A stretch of DNA of 64,000 nt from Thermopolyspora sp044507605. GTDB taxonomy: Bacteria > Actinomycetota > Actinomycetes > Streptosporangiales > Streptosporangiaceae. The first letter of the stretch is position 1. The number at the start of each line of letters is the position of its first letter. Shown here piece by piece: positions 16,296 through 24,813 of this stretch. A model generated the notes under the pieces. It worked only from the letters and a program-made list of their open reading frames with translations, did not search any database and was not told where the DNA came from. The DNA lies in contig JBIQJI010000010.1 in assembly GCA_044507605.1 (NCBI GenBank), positions 61,159-125,158 on the forward strand, given 5' to 3'. The position numbers and the translations under genes were made by a program.

Positions 16296-17377
16296 CCGCC
16301 GAAGGCCCGGCGCCGCGGCAGTCCGCGACCGGGCAGTCCGTGACCGGGCAAGAGGAGTCCCGGCAGGCGGCGATCTGGCAGCCGGTGACCTGGCTGTACG
16401 TGCCGGGCGACCGGCCCGAGCGGTTCGGCAAGGCGCTGGCCAGCGGAGCCGATGTGGTGATCGTCGACCTGGAGGACGCGGTGCCGGCCACGGCCAAGGA
16501 CGCGGCCCGCGCGAACGTCGTCCGCCTGCTCACGACACCCGGAACGGGCGCCGCGCCGGACTCCGGCGAGGGCTCCACACACGACTCCAGGGGCCGCACC
16601 CCGCATGACCCCGGGGACGGCTCGACGCACGACTCTTCGCACGACCACAGGGGCGGCTCCAGGGACGGGCCCGCAGGCGGCCGCGCGCACGGCCCGGTGA
16701 GCGGCCCGCAGGTGCATGTGCGGATCAACCATCCGCGCGGCCCGCACGGGGCCGCGGACCTCGCCGCCCTGGCCGCCCTGGCGGCCGGGGCCACGGGACC
16801 GCACGCGATCCGGGTGCCCAAGGTGGCGGACCCGGCCGACGTCGATCTGGTGCGCGACCGGCTGGGCCCGGCCGCGCCGCCGCTGCACTGTCTGATCGAG
16901 TCGGCCCGGGGCGTGGAGAACGCCGCGCGCATCGCGGCCCGGCCCGGGGTGGGCGGGGTGGCCCTCGGCGAGGCCGACCTCGCCGCCGAGCTGGGGCTGC
17001 GGGGCGAGGCGGCGTTCGCCTGGATCCGCAGCCGGCTGGTGGTGGCCGCCGCGGCGGCCGGCCTGCCCGCGCCCGCGATGGCCGTCTACACCGATATCCG
17101 CGACGACGAGGGACTGCTGGCTTCGTGTCTCGCCGGCCGCGACCTGGGCCTGTTCGGCCGGACGGCGATCCACCCCCGGCAGCTGCCGGTGATCCGCCGG
17201 GCGTTCATCCCCACGGCCGCCGAGGTGGCCCGGGCCCGGGCGATCGTGACGGCCGCGCGGGCGGGCGCGGCCGGCGGCTCCGGGGCGATCGCGTTGCCCG
17301 ACGGCGGTTTCGTCGACGCCCCGATCGTCGCCTCGGCGCGTCGCATCCTCGGCCTGGCCGAGCGCCTGGGGGTGTAG
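16292..17377 (+). CDS. CitE-like (HpcH/HpaI) acyl-CoA lyase with a low-complexity insert
   Basis: 361 residues, GTG start overlapping the CoA-transferase stop. The TIM-barrel features are clear: TWLYVPGDRPERFGKAL (33-49), VIVDLEDAVP (56-65), HVRINHP, LIESARGVENA with the Mg-ligand Glu, and GEADLAAELG with the Mg-ligand Asp. It should split a 3-hydroxyacyl-CoA such as a malyl- or citramalyl-CoA. Two oddities: an N-terminal ATGQSVTGQ repeat, and a 55-residue insert (about 83-138) rich in Asp, His, Gly and Ser (STHDS, THDSSHDH) between beta strand 2 and the RINHP strand, coded by degenerate repeats. Family members lack this insert. Confidence 0.85.
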   Translation: MTAEGPAPRQSATGQSVTGQEESRQAAIWQPVTWLYVPGDRPERFGKALASGADVVIVDLEDAVPATAKDAARANVVRLLTTPGTGAAPDSGEGSTHDSRGRTPHDPGDGSTHDSSHDHRGGSRDGPAGGRAHGPVSGPQVHVRINHPRGPHGAADLAALAALAAGATGPHAIRVPKVADPADVDLVRDRLGPAAPPLHCLIESARGVENAARIAARPGVGGVALGEADLAAELGLRGEAAFAWIRSRLVVAAAAAGLPAPAMAVYTDIRDDEGLLASCLAGRDLGLFGRTAIHPRQLPVIRRAFIPTAAEVARARAIVTAARAGAAGGSGAIALPDGGFVDAPIVASARRILGLAERLGV

Positions 17378-17390
17378 GCCACCGCTGTCG

Positions 17391-17423
17391 CCGGTACCCC
17401 TTACTGGCCGGTACCCCTTACTG
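17391..17423. repeat. Tandem duplication spanning a stop codon
   Basis: CCGGTACCCCTTACTG occurs at 17391-17406 and 17408-17423 (period 17), followed by a partial third copy (CTGGTACCCCTC). The second copy contains the TAA of the small DUF2630 gene on the minus strand, so the end of that gene has been duplicated into the spacer. Confidence 0.75.
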
Positions 17424-17663
17424 CTGGTACCCCTCGACCTCGCTCACCGGGCGCACCTGGGCGCCGTCGGGGCTTTCGCCGGCGCTGCGGCGGGCCCGGC
17501 GCTGGCGGAGCAGGTCCCAGCACTGGTCCAGCGAGTGCTCAAGGGATTTGATGCGTTGGTTCTCCTCGGCGGAGGTGACCTCGCCGGAGACGAGCCGCTC
17601 GCGCAGCGAGTGCTCCTCCTCGATCATCGCATGGATCCGGCCGAGGATGTCCTGGTCGTTCAC
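17418..17663 (-). CDS. DUF2630 family small protein
   Basis: 81 residues beginning MNDQDILGRIHAMIEEEHSL, a largely helical, charged protein with HSLRERLVSGEV and KSLEHSLDQCWDLLRQRRARR. This matches DUF2630, a small actinobacterial family of unknown function. GTG 17663 is chosen because GGGAGG lies seven bases upstream and the family start is MNDQ/MDDA-like. No partner gene is apparent; it is divergent from the leuA leader region. Confidence 0.8.
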   Translation of the reverse strand: MNDQDILGRIHAMIEEEHSLRERLVSGEVTSAEENQRIKSLEHSLDQCWDLLRQRRARRSAGESPDGAQVRPVSEVEGYQQ

Positions 17664-17773
17664 CGCGTATCCTCCCGCTCGTCGTATGCTCTGGGGCAAC
17701 AGCATGCCGTGCGTCCGCATTCCGGCCGCCGGCCGGACCCGGGGTCGCGTAGGCGCAGGATCGCGGCATCTGC

Positions 17774-17779
17774 TACCGT
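17774..17779 (+). promoter_or_regulatory. -10 element of the leuA leader transcript
   Basis: TACCGT eight bases before the leader-peptide ATG matches the actinobacterial TAnnnT -10. With normal spacing transcription would start at or next to the A of ATG 17787, giving a leaderless leader peptide, an arrangement known for Streptomyces amino-acid leader genes. No strong -35 was found. Confidence 0.5.
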
Positions 17780-17786
17780 CGTTCGT

Positions 17787-17831
17787 ATGCTGCGCGGCCT
17801 GCTTCTTAGTCGCCGCGGCGAGGGCCTGTAA
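17787..17831 (+). CDS. leuA leader peptide (leucine attenuator)
   Basis: A 14-residue frame MLRGLLLSRRGEGL with five leucines, three of them consecutive, two coded by the rare CTT. It lies about 155 bases before leuA. Leucine-rich leader peptides of this sort control leuA by ribosome-mediated attenuation in streptomycetes: scarcity of leucyl-tRNA stalls the ribosome in the Leu run and favours an antiterminator. The stop codon lies in the loop of a GGCCTG/CAGGCC hairpin. Confidence 0.75.
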   Translation: MLRGLLLSRRGEGL

Positions 17832-17837
17832 CAGGCC
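17823..17837 (+). promoter_or_regulatory. Hairpin over the leader-peptide stop codon
   Basis: GGCCTG (17823-17828), TAA loop, CAGGCC (17832-17837). A ribosome finishing the leader peptide would melt it, a stalled one would not, so it can act as a switch segment. I could not identify the downstream terminator stem with certainty; the rest of 17838-17987 is GC-rich with AT-richer sequence after 17900. Confidence 0.5.
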
Positions 17838-17987
17838 GGCTCCCTCGTCGCGGTGCGAGCCCTGCGCGTCGGCCGCTCGTGTGATCCCCCCCTCCGGTGA
17901 CCTTCATTCGCGCTGGTGTTTTCGCGTGCGTCGTCACCGGAGCCGACGATCACTTCGACACTGACGACAAGCATGACAAGGAGCACG

Positions 17988-19700
17988 ATGTACCCCGAGC
18001 AGCGGCCGAGCCCGATGCCGTTCCAGCGCTATGCGCCGTTCACCCCGATCAGGCTGACCGACCGCACCTGGCCCGACAAGGTGATCGAGCGGGCGCCGCA
18101 GTGGTGCGCCGTCGACCTGCGCGACGGCAACCAGGCGCTGATCGACCCCATGGACTCCGCGCGCAAGCTGAAAATGTTCGACCTGCTGGTGCGCATGGGT
18201 TACAAGGAGATCGAGGTCGGTTTCCCCGCGGCCTCGCAGACCGACTTCGACTTCATCCGCGAGATCATCGAAACCGACCGCGTGCCCGACGACGTGGTCA
18301 TCCAGGTGCTCACCCAGGCCCGGCCGGAGCTGATCGAGCGCACCTTCGAGTCCATTCGCGGCGCGAAGCAGGCCATCGTCCACCTGTACAACTCGACCTC
18401 GACCCTGCAGCGCCGGGTCGTCTTCGGCCAGGACAAGGACGGCATCACGGCCATCGCGGTCGACGGCGCGAAGCTGTGCCAGAAGCTCGCCGACGACATG
18501 GGCGACACCGAGATCTTCTTCCAGTACTCCCCGGAGTCGTTCACCGGCACCGAGCTCGAATACGCCGTGGAGGTCTGTGACGCCGTCACCGAGGTGTGGC
18601 AGCCGACGCCCGACAAGAAGGTCATCCTCAACCTGCCGGCGACCGTCGAGATGGCCACGCCCAACGTGTACGCCGACCAGATCGAGTGGATGCACCGCCA
18701 CCTGGCCCGCCGCGACTCCATCGTGCTGTCGCTGCACCCCCACAACGACCGCGGCTCGGCCGTCGCCGCCGCCGAGCTCGGCTACATGGCCGGGGCCGAC
18801 CGCATCGAGGGCTGCCTGTTCGGCAACGGCGAGCGCACCGGCAACGTGTGCCTGGTCACGCTGGGCATGAACCTGTTCTCCCAGGGCATCGACCCCAAGA
18901 TCGACTTCTCCGACATCGACGAGATCCGCCGCGTCGTGGAGTACTGCAACCAGCTCCCGGTGCACCCCCGCCACCCGTACGGCGGCGACCTGGTCTACAC
19001 CGCCTTCTCCGGCTCCCACCAGGACGCCATCAAGAAGGGCTTCGAGTGGCTGGAGCGCGACGCCGCCGAGGCGGGGGTCCCGGTGGACGAGTTCCGCTGG
19101 GCCGTGCCGTACCTGCCGATCGACCCCAAGGACGTCGGCCGCACCTACGAGGCGGTCATCCGGGTCAACAGCCAGTCGGGCAAGGGCGGCGTGGCCTACA
19201 TCATGAAGGCCGAGCACGGGTTCGACCTGCCGCGCCGCCTCCAGATCGAGTTCTCGCACGTGATCCAGGCCCACACCGACGCCGACGGCGGCGAGGTCAC
19301 CCCGGCGCAGATGTGGGACATCTTCACCGACGAGTACCTTCCCGACGTGGCCCGTTCGTGGGGCAGGTTCGGCCTGCTCGCCCACCGCAACAGCTCCACC
19401 GCCACCGGCAGCGACCGCATCAGCGCCGACGTCCGCGTCGACGGCGAGATCCGCGAGATCGAGGGCGTCGGCAACGGCCCGATCTCGGCGTTCGTCGACG
19501 CGCTGGGCAAGGTCGGCGTACGGGTCAAGGTGCTCGACTACACCGAGCACGCGATGAGCTCCGGCTCCGACGCCCGCGCCGCCGCCTACGTCGAATGTCA
19601 GGTCGGCGACCGGGTGCTGTGGGGCGTGGGCGTCGACTCCAACACCGTCACCGCCTCGCTCAAGGCGGTGCTGTCCGCGGTCAACCGCGCCCAGCGCTGA
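17988..19700 (+). CDS. leuA: 2-isopropylmalate synthase LeuA
   Basis: 570-residue enzyme that condenses 2-ketoisovalerate with acetyl-CoA, the first committed step to leucine. The catalytic HMGL-like barrel shows WCAVDLRDGNQAL (with the metal Asp), GYKEIEVGFPAASQTDFDF and LSLHPHNDRGSAVAAAELG with the metal His pair. The C-terminal LeuA-dimer/allosteric domain (about 440-570) includes GVGNGPISAFVDAL and is where leucine inhibits. This is the long actinobacterial form starting YPEQRPSPMPFQRY. ATG 17988 has AAGGAG just upstream. Confidence 0.96.
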   Translation: MYPEQRPSPMPFQRYAPFTPIRLTDRTWPDKVIERAPQWCAVDLRDGNQALIDPMDSARKLKMFDLLVRMGYKEIEVGFPAASQTDFDFIREIIETDRVPDDVVIQVLTQARPELIERTFESIRGAKQAIVHLYNSTSTLQRRVVFGQDKDGITAIAVDGAKLCQKLADDMGDTEIFFQYSPESFTGTELEYAVEVCDAVTEVWQPTPDKKVILNLPATVEMATPNVYADQIEWMHRHLARRDSIVLSLHPHNDRGSAVAAAELGYMAGADRIEGCLFGNGERTGNVCLVTLGMNLFSQGIDPKIDFSDIDEIRRVVEYCNQLPVHPRHPYGGDLVYTAFSGSHQDAIKKGFEWLERDAAEAGVPVDEFRWAVPYLPIDPKDVGRTYEAVIRVNSQSGKGGVAYIMKAEHGFDLPRRLQIEFSHVIQAHTDADGGEVTPAQMWDIFTDEYLPDVARSWGRFGLLAHRNSSTATGSDRISADVRVDGEIREIEGVGNGPISAFVDALGKVGVRVKVLDYTEHAMSSGSDARAAAYVECQVGDRVLWGVGVDSNTVTASLKAVLSAVNRAQR

Positions 19701-19717
19701 TCCGCGCGCGTATCGGA

Positions 19718-19751
19718 CGCCGCCGGTCCCTCCGGGGATCGGCGGCGTTTT
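19718..19751 (+). terminator. Intrinsic terminator after leuA
   Basis: Stem CGCCGCCG (19718-19725) / CGGCGGCG (19740-19747) extended by TCCC/GGGA with one mismatch, 4-base loop, then TTTT. Located 18 bases after the leuA stop. Confidence 0.85.
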
Positions 19752-19966
19752 CGTATCTCGGGCTGTTTTCCGGGAAATGGCGGGGCTTTCTCGGCCGCAG
19801 CTCAAGCTTTACATTGAAATTCGGTGGCGCGACGGTTTTCAACGGGCCGGGTGCGTGGGAATAGGAGCCCCGAGAAGAGGGGAGGAGGGCCGGTGTCCGC
19901 CGTTTCCCGCGCGCCAGACCGGCTACCCATTGAGATCGGGTGATCACTTATCGTCCGGGGTTGGAT

Positions 19967-19989
19967 CCGTCGTTTGTTCCGTCGTTTGT
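19967..19989 (+). repeat. 12-base tandem repeat in the promoter of the glucosidase gene
   Basis: CCGTCGTTTGT occurs at 19967-19977 and 19979-19989, immediately before a possible -10 TACTGT (19989-19994) and 15 bases before the GTG start at 20005. It could be a tandem activator site. The remaining gap 19752-19966 (after the leuA terminator) holds no gene or further structure that I can see. Confidence 0.45.
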
Positions 19990-20004
19990 ACTGTGGGGTA
20001 GGAC

Positions 20005-22083
20005 GTGGAGAGCACGCGAGAACGCGAAGTCTGGGTTCCCGAGCCGTTGGTGGGCGACGCGGTGATCTGCGTGGCCGCCCCGTCGATGGCCATCTCCGGG
20101 CCCGATGGCCAGGTCGGCGCGTCGGCGCTCGACGGTTTCTTCCATGGCGACCGCCGGCTCGTCGGCCGGCTGGAGGTGACGCTGGACGGCCGCCGCCCCG
20201 AGCCGGTCGCGCATCGGCTGCTCGGCGCCACCCGCGCCGAGTTCTCCGCCGTGCACCGCACGCCGCGCGATCACGTCATCGGCCACGAGGTGGTGCTGAA
20301 CCGGCTCCGCGACGCCGCCGCCCTGACCGAGACGATCACCGTGGCCAACCTGGGCCGTGTTCCGCGGGCCTGCCGGCTGGTGGTGACCGCCGCCACCGAC
20401 CTGGCCGATCTGGCCGAGGTGCGCTCGGGCCGCGCCGGCGGCGAGCTGCCCGCCGTACCCGTGCGCGACGGCCTGCGCTTCACGGCCCCCGACGGCACCA
20501 CCGCCACGCTCACCGCCGCCCCCGGCCCGCACCACATCGACGCCCGGACGGCCGCCCTCAGCTGGCCCGTCACCCTGGAGCCGGGCACCACCTGGACCCT
20601 CACCCTGCGCGTCACCGCCGGTGCGCCCGACACCGGCTCCGGTGCGCCCGGCGTCTTCGTCGCCGCCCCCGCACCCCCGTGGACCCGGCCCGGCCTGTTC
20701 ACCCAGGATCAGGCGCTGGCCGCCTGGTGGCGGCAGAGCCTGGCGGACCTGGAGGCCCTGCTGCTGGCCGAGCCCGGCCACCCCGGCGACGTCTTCGCCG
20801 CCGCCGGCGCCCCCTGGTACCTCACCCTGTTCGGCCGTGACACCCTCTGGACCGCGCGCATGCTGCCGGCCCTGGGCACCGGCCTGGCCGCCGGCACGCT
20901 GCGCGTCCTGGCCCGCCACCAGGGCACCACCTACGACGAGGCCGGCGAGCAGGCCCCCGGCAAGATCATCCACGAGGTGCGGCGCGGCGCCCACAGCCCC
21001 TACGCCGGGCTCGCCCTGCCCGCCCTCTACTACGGCACCATCGACGCCACCGTCCTGTTCGTCACCCTGCTGGCCCAGGCCTGGCGCTGGGGCCTGCCCG
21101 CCGACGAGGTCGCCGAGCTGCTGCCCGCCGCGGAGGCCGCGCTGGCCTGGCTGGCCACCGACGCCGACCCCGACGGCGGCGGCTTCGTCAAGTACGCCGG
21201 CAGCCGCGGCACCGGCCTGGCCAACCAGGGCTGGAAGGACAGCCCGCACGCCATCCAGCACGCCGACGGCACCCCCGCCGAACCGCCCATCGCCCTGGCC
21301 GAGGTGCAGGGCTACGCCTACCAGGCCGCCCGCGACGGCGCCGCCCTGCTCGACGCGTTCGGCCGGCCCGGCGCGCACACCTGGCACGCCTACGCGGACC
21401 GGCTGGCCGACCGGTTCCGCCGCCACTTCTGGCTCGAAGACGACAAGGGGCCGTACATCGCCGCGGCCCTCGACGGCGCCGGCCGCCCCGTCGGGGGCCT
21501 CGCGTCCAACATGGGGCACCTGCCGGCCACGGGCATCCTCACCCCGGCCGAGACCGCCCAGGTGGCCGCCCGCATCGGCGAGCTCGACAGCGGCCGGGGC
21601 CTGCGCACCCTGGCCGAGGGCCGCGCCGGGTACAACCCGCTGTCGTACCACTGCGGCTCGGTCTGGGCCCACGACACCGCGATCACCGCGTGCGGGCTGG
21701 CCGCGACCGGGCATGCCGCCGAGGCCACCGCGCTGTTCCAGGGCCTGCTGGCCGCCGCAGCGGCCTTCGGCGACCGGCTGCCCGAACTGTGGGCCGGCAC
21801 CCGTCCCGCGCCCGGCGCGGGGCCGCTGCCCTACCCGGGCGCGTGCCGCCCGCAGGCCTGGGCGGCGGCCGCCCCCATCGCCCTGCTCACCGCCCTGCTG
21901 GGCATCCGCCCCGACATTCCCGCCGGCGAGCTGACGGTCCGCCCCGTCCGGCCCTGGCCGCTCGGCGCCATCGAGCTGACCGACCTCACCCTCGCCGGGC
22001 ACCCGCTGTCGCTGCGCGTCGACCCCGACGGCACCCCGCACATCCTGGCCGCGCCGCCCGGGCTCACTCACCATGTCGGCTGA
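20005..22083 (+). CDS. Glycogen-debranching / amylo-alpha-1,6-glucosidase family protein
   Basis: 692 residues. The N-terminal third (about 15-230) matches the glycogen-debranching N-terminal beta domain found in GDE/GH15-like proteins (GFFHGDRRLVG, followed by an EVVLNRL strand). The C-terminal half is an alpha/alpha-barrel with APWYLTLFGRDTLWTARM, APGKIIHEVRRG, NQGWKDSPHAI, FWLEDDKGPYIAAALDG and YNPLSYHCGSVWAHDTAI, the last including typical acid/base regions of trehalase/glucosidase clans. Probably hydrolyses alpha-glucosidic oligosaccharides in the cytoplasm (no signal peptide). GTG 20005 follows GTAGGA. Its end overlaps the convergent NB-ARC gene by 20 bases. Confidence 0.8.
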   Translation: MESTREREVWVPEPLVGDAVICVAAPSMAISGPDGQVGASALDGFFHGDRRLVGRLEVTLDGRRPEPVAHRLLGATRAEFSAVHRTPRDHVIGHEVVLNRLRDAAALTETITVANLGRVPRACRLVVTAATDLADLAEVRSGRAGGELPAVPVRDGLRFTAPDGTTATLTAAPGPHHIDARTAALSWPVTLEPGTTWTLTLRVTAGAPDTGSGAPGVFVAAPAPPWTRPGLFTQDQALAAWWRQSLADLEALLLAEPGHPGDVFAAAGAPWYLTLFGRDTLWTARMLPALGTGLAAGTLRVLARHQGTTYDEAGEQAPGKIIHEVRRGAHSPYAGLALPALYYGTIDATVLFVTLLAQAWRWGLPADEVAELLPAAEAALAWLATDADPDGGGFVKYAGSRGTGLANQGWKDSPHAIQHADGTPAEPPIALAEVQGYAYQAARDGAALLDAFGRPGAHTWHAYADRLADRFRRHFWLEDDKGPYIAAALDGAGRPVGGLASNMGHLPATGILTPAETAQVAARIGELDSGRGLRTLAEGRAGYNPLSYHCGSVWAHDTAITACGLAATGHAAEATALFQGLLAAAAAFGDRLPELWAGTRPAPGAGPLPYPGACRPQAWAAAAPIALLTALLGIRPDIPAGELTVRPVRPWPLGAIELTDLTLAGHPLSLRVDPDGTPHILAAPPGLTHHVG

Positions 22084-24610
22084 GCCCGGCGGCCCGGGCC
22101 CGGATCGCCAGCAGCCGGCGCTCGTACTCCTCGGCCAGGTCGTGCCGCCCTTCGTTCCGGACGACCGGCACCAGGCACTCCAGCGTTTCGGCCACGGCGG
22201 GATGCCACGGCCCGTACGCCCGCTCGAAGATGTCCAGCGCCTCCCACAGGCTGTCGCGGGCCCGCGTCGTCTCGCCGAGCATGTGCAGCACCGGGCCGAG
22301 CCCCAGCAGCGCCTCGGCCGCGTAGGGGTGCCGCGGCCCGTAGGTGGCGACGTAGATGCGCGACGCCCGCAGCAGCACGTCCCGGGCCTCGGCCGGCTCT
22401 TCCTGGTCGCGCAGGGCCGCGCCCAGCCCGACCAGGCACAGCGCCACGTCGGGGTGCTCGCCGAGGCGCGCGGCGCGGCGCCGCACCAGGTCCGTCAGGT
22501 GCTCGCGGGCCCCCGCCGGGTCGCCGAGCCGGCGGCGCACGTCCCACAGCCGCACCAGGACGGTGATGGTCTCCAGATGTTCCTCGCCGAACGCCCGCCC
22601 CATGATGGCGGCGCCCTCCTCCAGGTGCCGCTCGGCCTCCAGCAGCCAGCCCAGGTCGCGGCACACGATGCCGAGGTGCTTCAGGCAGGTGCCGACCTGC
22701 GGGGCCGCCGCTCCGGGCGCGGCCCGCAGCACCCGGAGGGCCCGTTCGTGCAGGCGATGCGCGTCCCCCAGCTCGCCCATCCGCCAGAGAACCACGCCGA
22801 GCAGGTCGGCGTACTGGCCGCACCTCGGGTCGTCCTCGCCGTGGGCCGCCTCGCGCAGCGCGAGCGCCCGCTCGGTGACCTGCCGCGCCCGCGCGAGGTC
22901 CGACTGCTCGCGCAGCACCCGGCCCAGGTGCGCGAGGTCCTCGGTGATCAGCGCATCGTGGGGATCGAGCACCGCCCCCCTGATGGCCAGGGAGCGTTCG
23001 ACGAACCGGCGGGCGTCCGGCAGCTCGGCGCGGTGGAAACACAGCCGGGCCAGCCCCGACAGCGTCTCGGCCACCTCCGGATGATCCGGGCCGAACGTCG
23101 CCTCGCGCAGCGCCAGCGCCTGGCCGTACAGCAGCCGCGCCTGGTCGTAGTCGACCCGCCAGTGCAGGTAGTGCGCCGCCTGGTGCAGCAGCCGCCCGGC
23201 GATGGCCGTGGCCACGCCGTACCGTTCGGTGTGCTCGCAGGCGGTGAGGACGTGCGGCAGCAGCCGGGCGCACAGCGGCCAGGTGGCCGGGCTGGTGACG
23301 TTCGCCGGGAAGGCGCCGTCGAGCAGGCGCACCGCGCGTTCGGCGAAGACGGCGGCGTCGGCCTCGGTCATGCCCTCCCGCAGGGTGCGCTGCACCAGCC
23401 GGTGCACGTCGATGCGATCGGTCTCCGCGGAGATCAGCCCGTATCCCACCAGCTCCATGATCGTCATGTCGTAGGTGACGCGGTCGGCGATCACCTCGGC
23501 CAGCCGGCCCGCCAACCGGCCGGCGTGCTTGCGCAGCAGCCCGCGCGGGATGTCGTCGGGCGCCAGGAAGGAGAGCAACGCGAGCAGGTCGCGGGCGCCG
23601 GGGGCGTGCTCCTCGGCCTTGCCGACCGACATGGCCCAGGTCGTCGCGACGGTCTCGCCGTAGTCCGCCGGCTTGCCGATGCCGCTGACCTCCTGCCACC
23701 GGTCGAGCAGCAGTTCCCGGTAGCCGGCGATGGTGGTGCGGGTCCGATCGACGTACGCCGCCGCCTGCGCGAGAGCCAGCGGCAGGTGCCCGAGCTCGTC
23801 GGCGAGGTCGCCGGCGGCGGCGCGGTCGGCGCTGGACGCCCGGCGGCACAGGAACTCCACCGCGTCCTCGCGGTCGAGCACCCGCACCATGGTGCCCGCC
23901 GCGACCAGCTCGCGCCAGCCGCCGCCGCGCGAGGTGACCAGCACGTGGCCGTTGGCGGGCGGCCAGTAGGCCCTCAGCACCCGCACGTCCTCGGCGTTGT
24001 CGAAGATCAGCAGCCAGCGTGACGACTCCCGCAGCCGGGCCCACAGCGCGGCCAGCAGGTCGCCCTGGTCGGCGGTCTCGGTCACACCCAGCGCCCTGGC
24101 CAGCCCGAGGAGCGCGTCGATGATGCCGGCGGCCCGCTCGGCGGGCACCCACCAGACGATGCCGTACCTCTCCCGGAACCGATGGGCGTATTCGAGCACG
24201 AGCTGGGTCTTGCCCACGCCGCCGAGCCCGTACAGCACCTCGGCGCGTCCCCCGGTCGCGGCGGCCATGCGCCGGGCCAGCCCGTCGAGCAACGCCGTCC
24301 GCCCCACGAAGCAGGGGTTGCGCGGCGTCAGGTTGTCGATCGGCGGGCCATCGGAGCCGGGCGCGGCGACGGCCGGCTCGGCCGGGCCGGTGCGCGCCCC
24401 GAGCACCGTGGACCCGAGCGCGATGCTGAGGAACGTGAACACCGCGGTGCCCACGACGGCCACCACCGTCCAGCCGAGTCGCGGCCCGGTCAGCGGCTCG
24501 TCGACCTGGGCGACGAGAGAGGCGTAGGCGCCCAGCGCCGCGATGGCGGTCGCCACCGACGCCCACGCCACGCCCTTGACTCGGCGCCCCCCGCCGGGTC
24601 CTCTCGTCAC
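22064..24610 (-). CDS. Membrane-anchored NB-ARC / tetratricopeptide repeat protein
   Basis: 848 residues. Two hydrophobic segments at about 13-36 and 46-70 anchor the N terminus; then NB-ARC: PCFVGRTALLDGLARRM, P-loop YGLGGVGKTQ (127-136), Walker B WLLIFDNAED, LVTSRG and the GHLPLALAQAAAY motif; a winged-helix-like region (DVHRLVQRTLREGM); then a long array of about 42-residue TPRs of the kinesin-light-chain type (ALALREATFGPDHPEVA). Such STAND ATPases sense a ligand through the repeats and oligomerise on ATP. In actinomycetes they act in development or conflict systems. No effector domain is recognisable. Convergent 20-base overlap with the glucosidase. Confidence 0.85.
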   Translation of the reverse strand: MTRGPGGGRRVKGVAWASVATAIAALGAYASLVAQVDEPLTGPRLGWTVVAVVGTAVFTFLSIALGSTVLGARTGPAEPAVAAPGSDGPPIDNLTPRNPCFVGRTALLDGLARRMAAATGGRAEVLYGLGGVGKTQLVLEYAHRFRERYGIVWWVPAERAAGIIDALLGLARALGVTETADQGDLLAALWARLRESSRWLLIFDNAEDVRVLRAYWPPANGHVLVTSRGGGWRELVAAGTMVRVLDREDAVEFLCRRASSADRAAAGDLADELGHLPLALAQAAAYVDRTRTTIAGYRELLLDRWQEVSGIGKPADYGETVATTWAMSVGKAEEHAPGARDLLALLSFLAPDDIPRGLLRKHAGRLAGRLAEVIADRVTYDMTIMELVGYGLISAETDRIDVHRLVQRTLREGMTEADAAVFAERAVRLLDGAFPANVTSPATWPLCARLLPHVLTACEHTERYGVATAIAGRLLHQAAHYLHWRVDYDQARLLYGQALALREATFGPDHPEVAETLSGLARLCFHRAELPDARRFVERSLAIRGAVLDPHDALITEDLAHLGRVLREQSDLARARQVTERALALREAAHGEDDPRCGQYADLLGVVLWRMGELGDAHRLHERALRVLRAAPGAAAPQVGTCLKHLGIVCRDLGWLLEAERHLEEGAAIMGRAFGEEHLETITVLVRLWDVRRRLGDPAGAREHLTDLVRRRAARLGEHPDVALCLVGLGAALRDQEEPAEARDVLLRASRIYVATYGPRHPYAAEALLGLGPVLHMLGETTRARDSLWEALDIFERAYGPWHPAVAETLECLVPVVRNEGRHDLAEEYERRLLAIRARAAGLSRHGE

Positions 24611-24813
24611 CGGCCATCACCTCAAATGTCCGGCCCCCCTATTGTGCTGTGGTAATCGCAATTTACTGCACGCGGCACCCGTTCGAACAGAAATGAGGAG
24701 ACTTTTTCGTCAGGGCCCGCACGAAATGTGAGCGGTCTTCCGCCCGGATCGGGAAATGTACCGTGGGCCTTTCGGACGGACCGCGCGGGGATTTATCGGC
24801 GGACCCCTGCGGG
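24611..24813. promoter_or_regulatory. Upstream region of the NB-ARC gene
   Basis: About 200 bases between the NB-ARC gene start and the end of the TetR gene, markedly less GC-rich near 24640-24720 (GCAATTTACTG, GAGGAGACTTTTTCGT). It must hold the promoter for the leftward NB-ARC gene. I see no convincing ORF, hairpin or operator. Confidence 0.35.

Noticed and set aside
17934..19805. A 623-codon frame antisense to leuA (and similar ones antisense to the glucosidase gene at 19948-22074)
   Set aside because: Mirror of conserved coding sequence, no recognisable domain.
22068..24620. An 850-codon frame parallel to the NB-ARC gene
   Set aside because: Same strand, other phase; lacks the P-loop and TPR pattern that the chosen frame has throughout.
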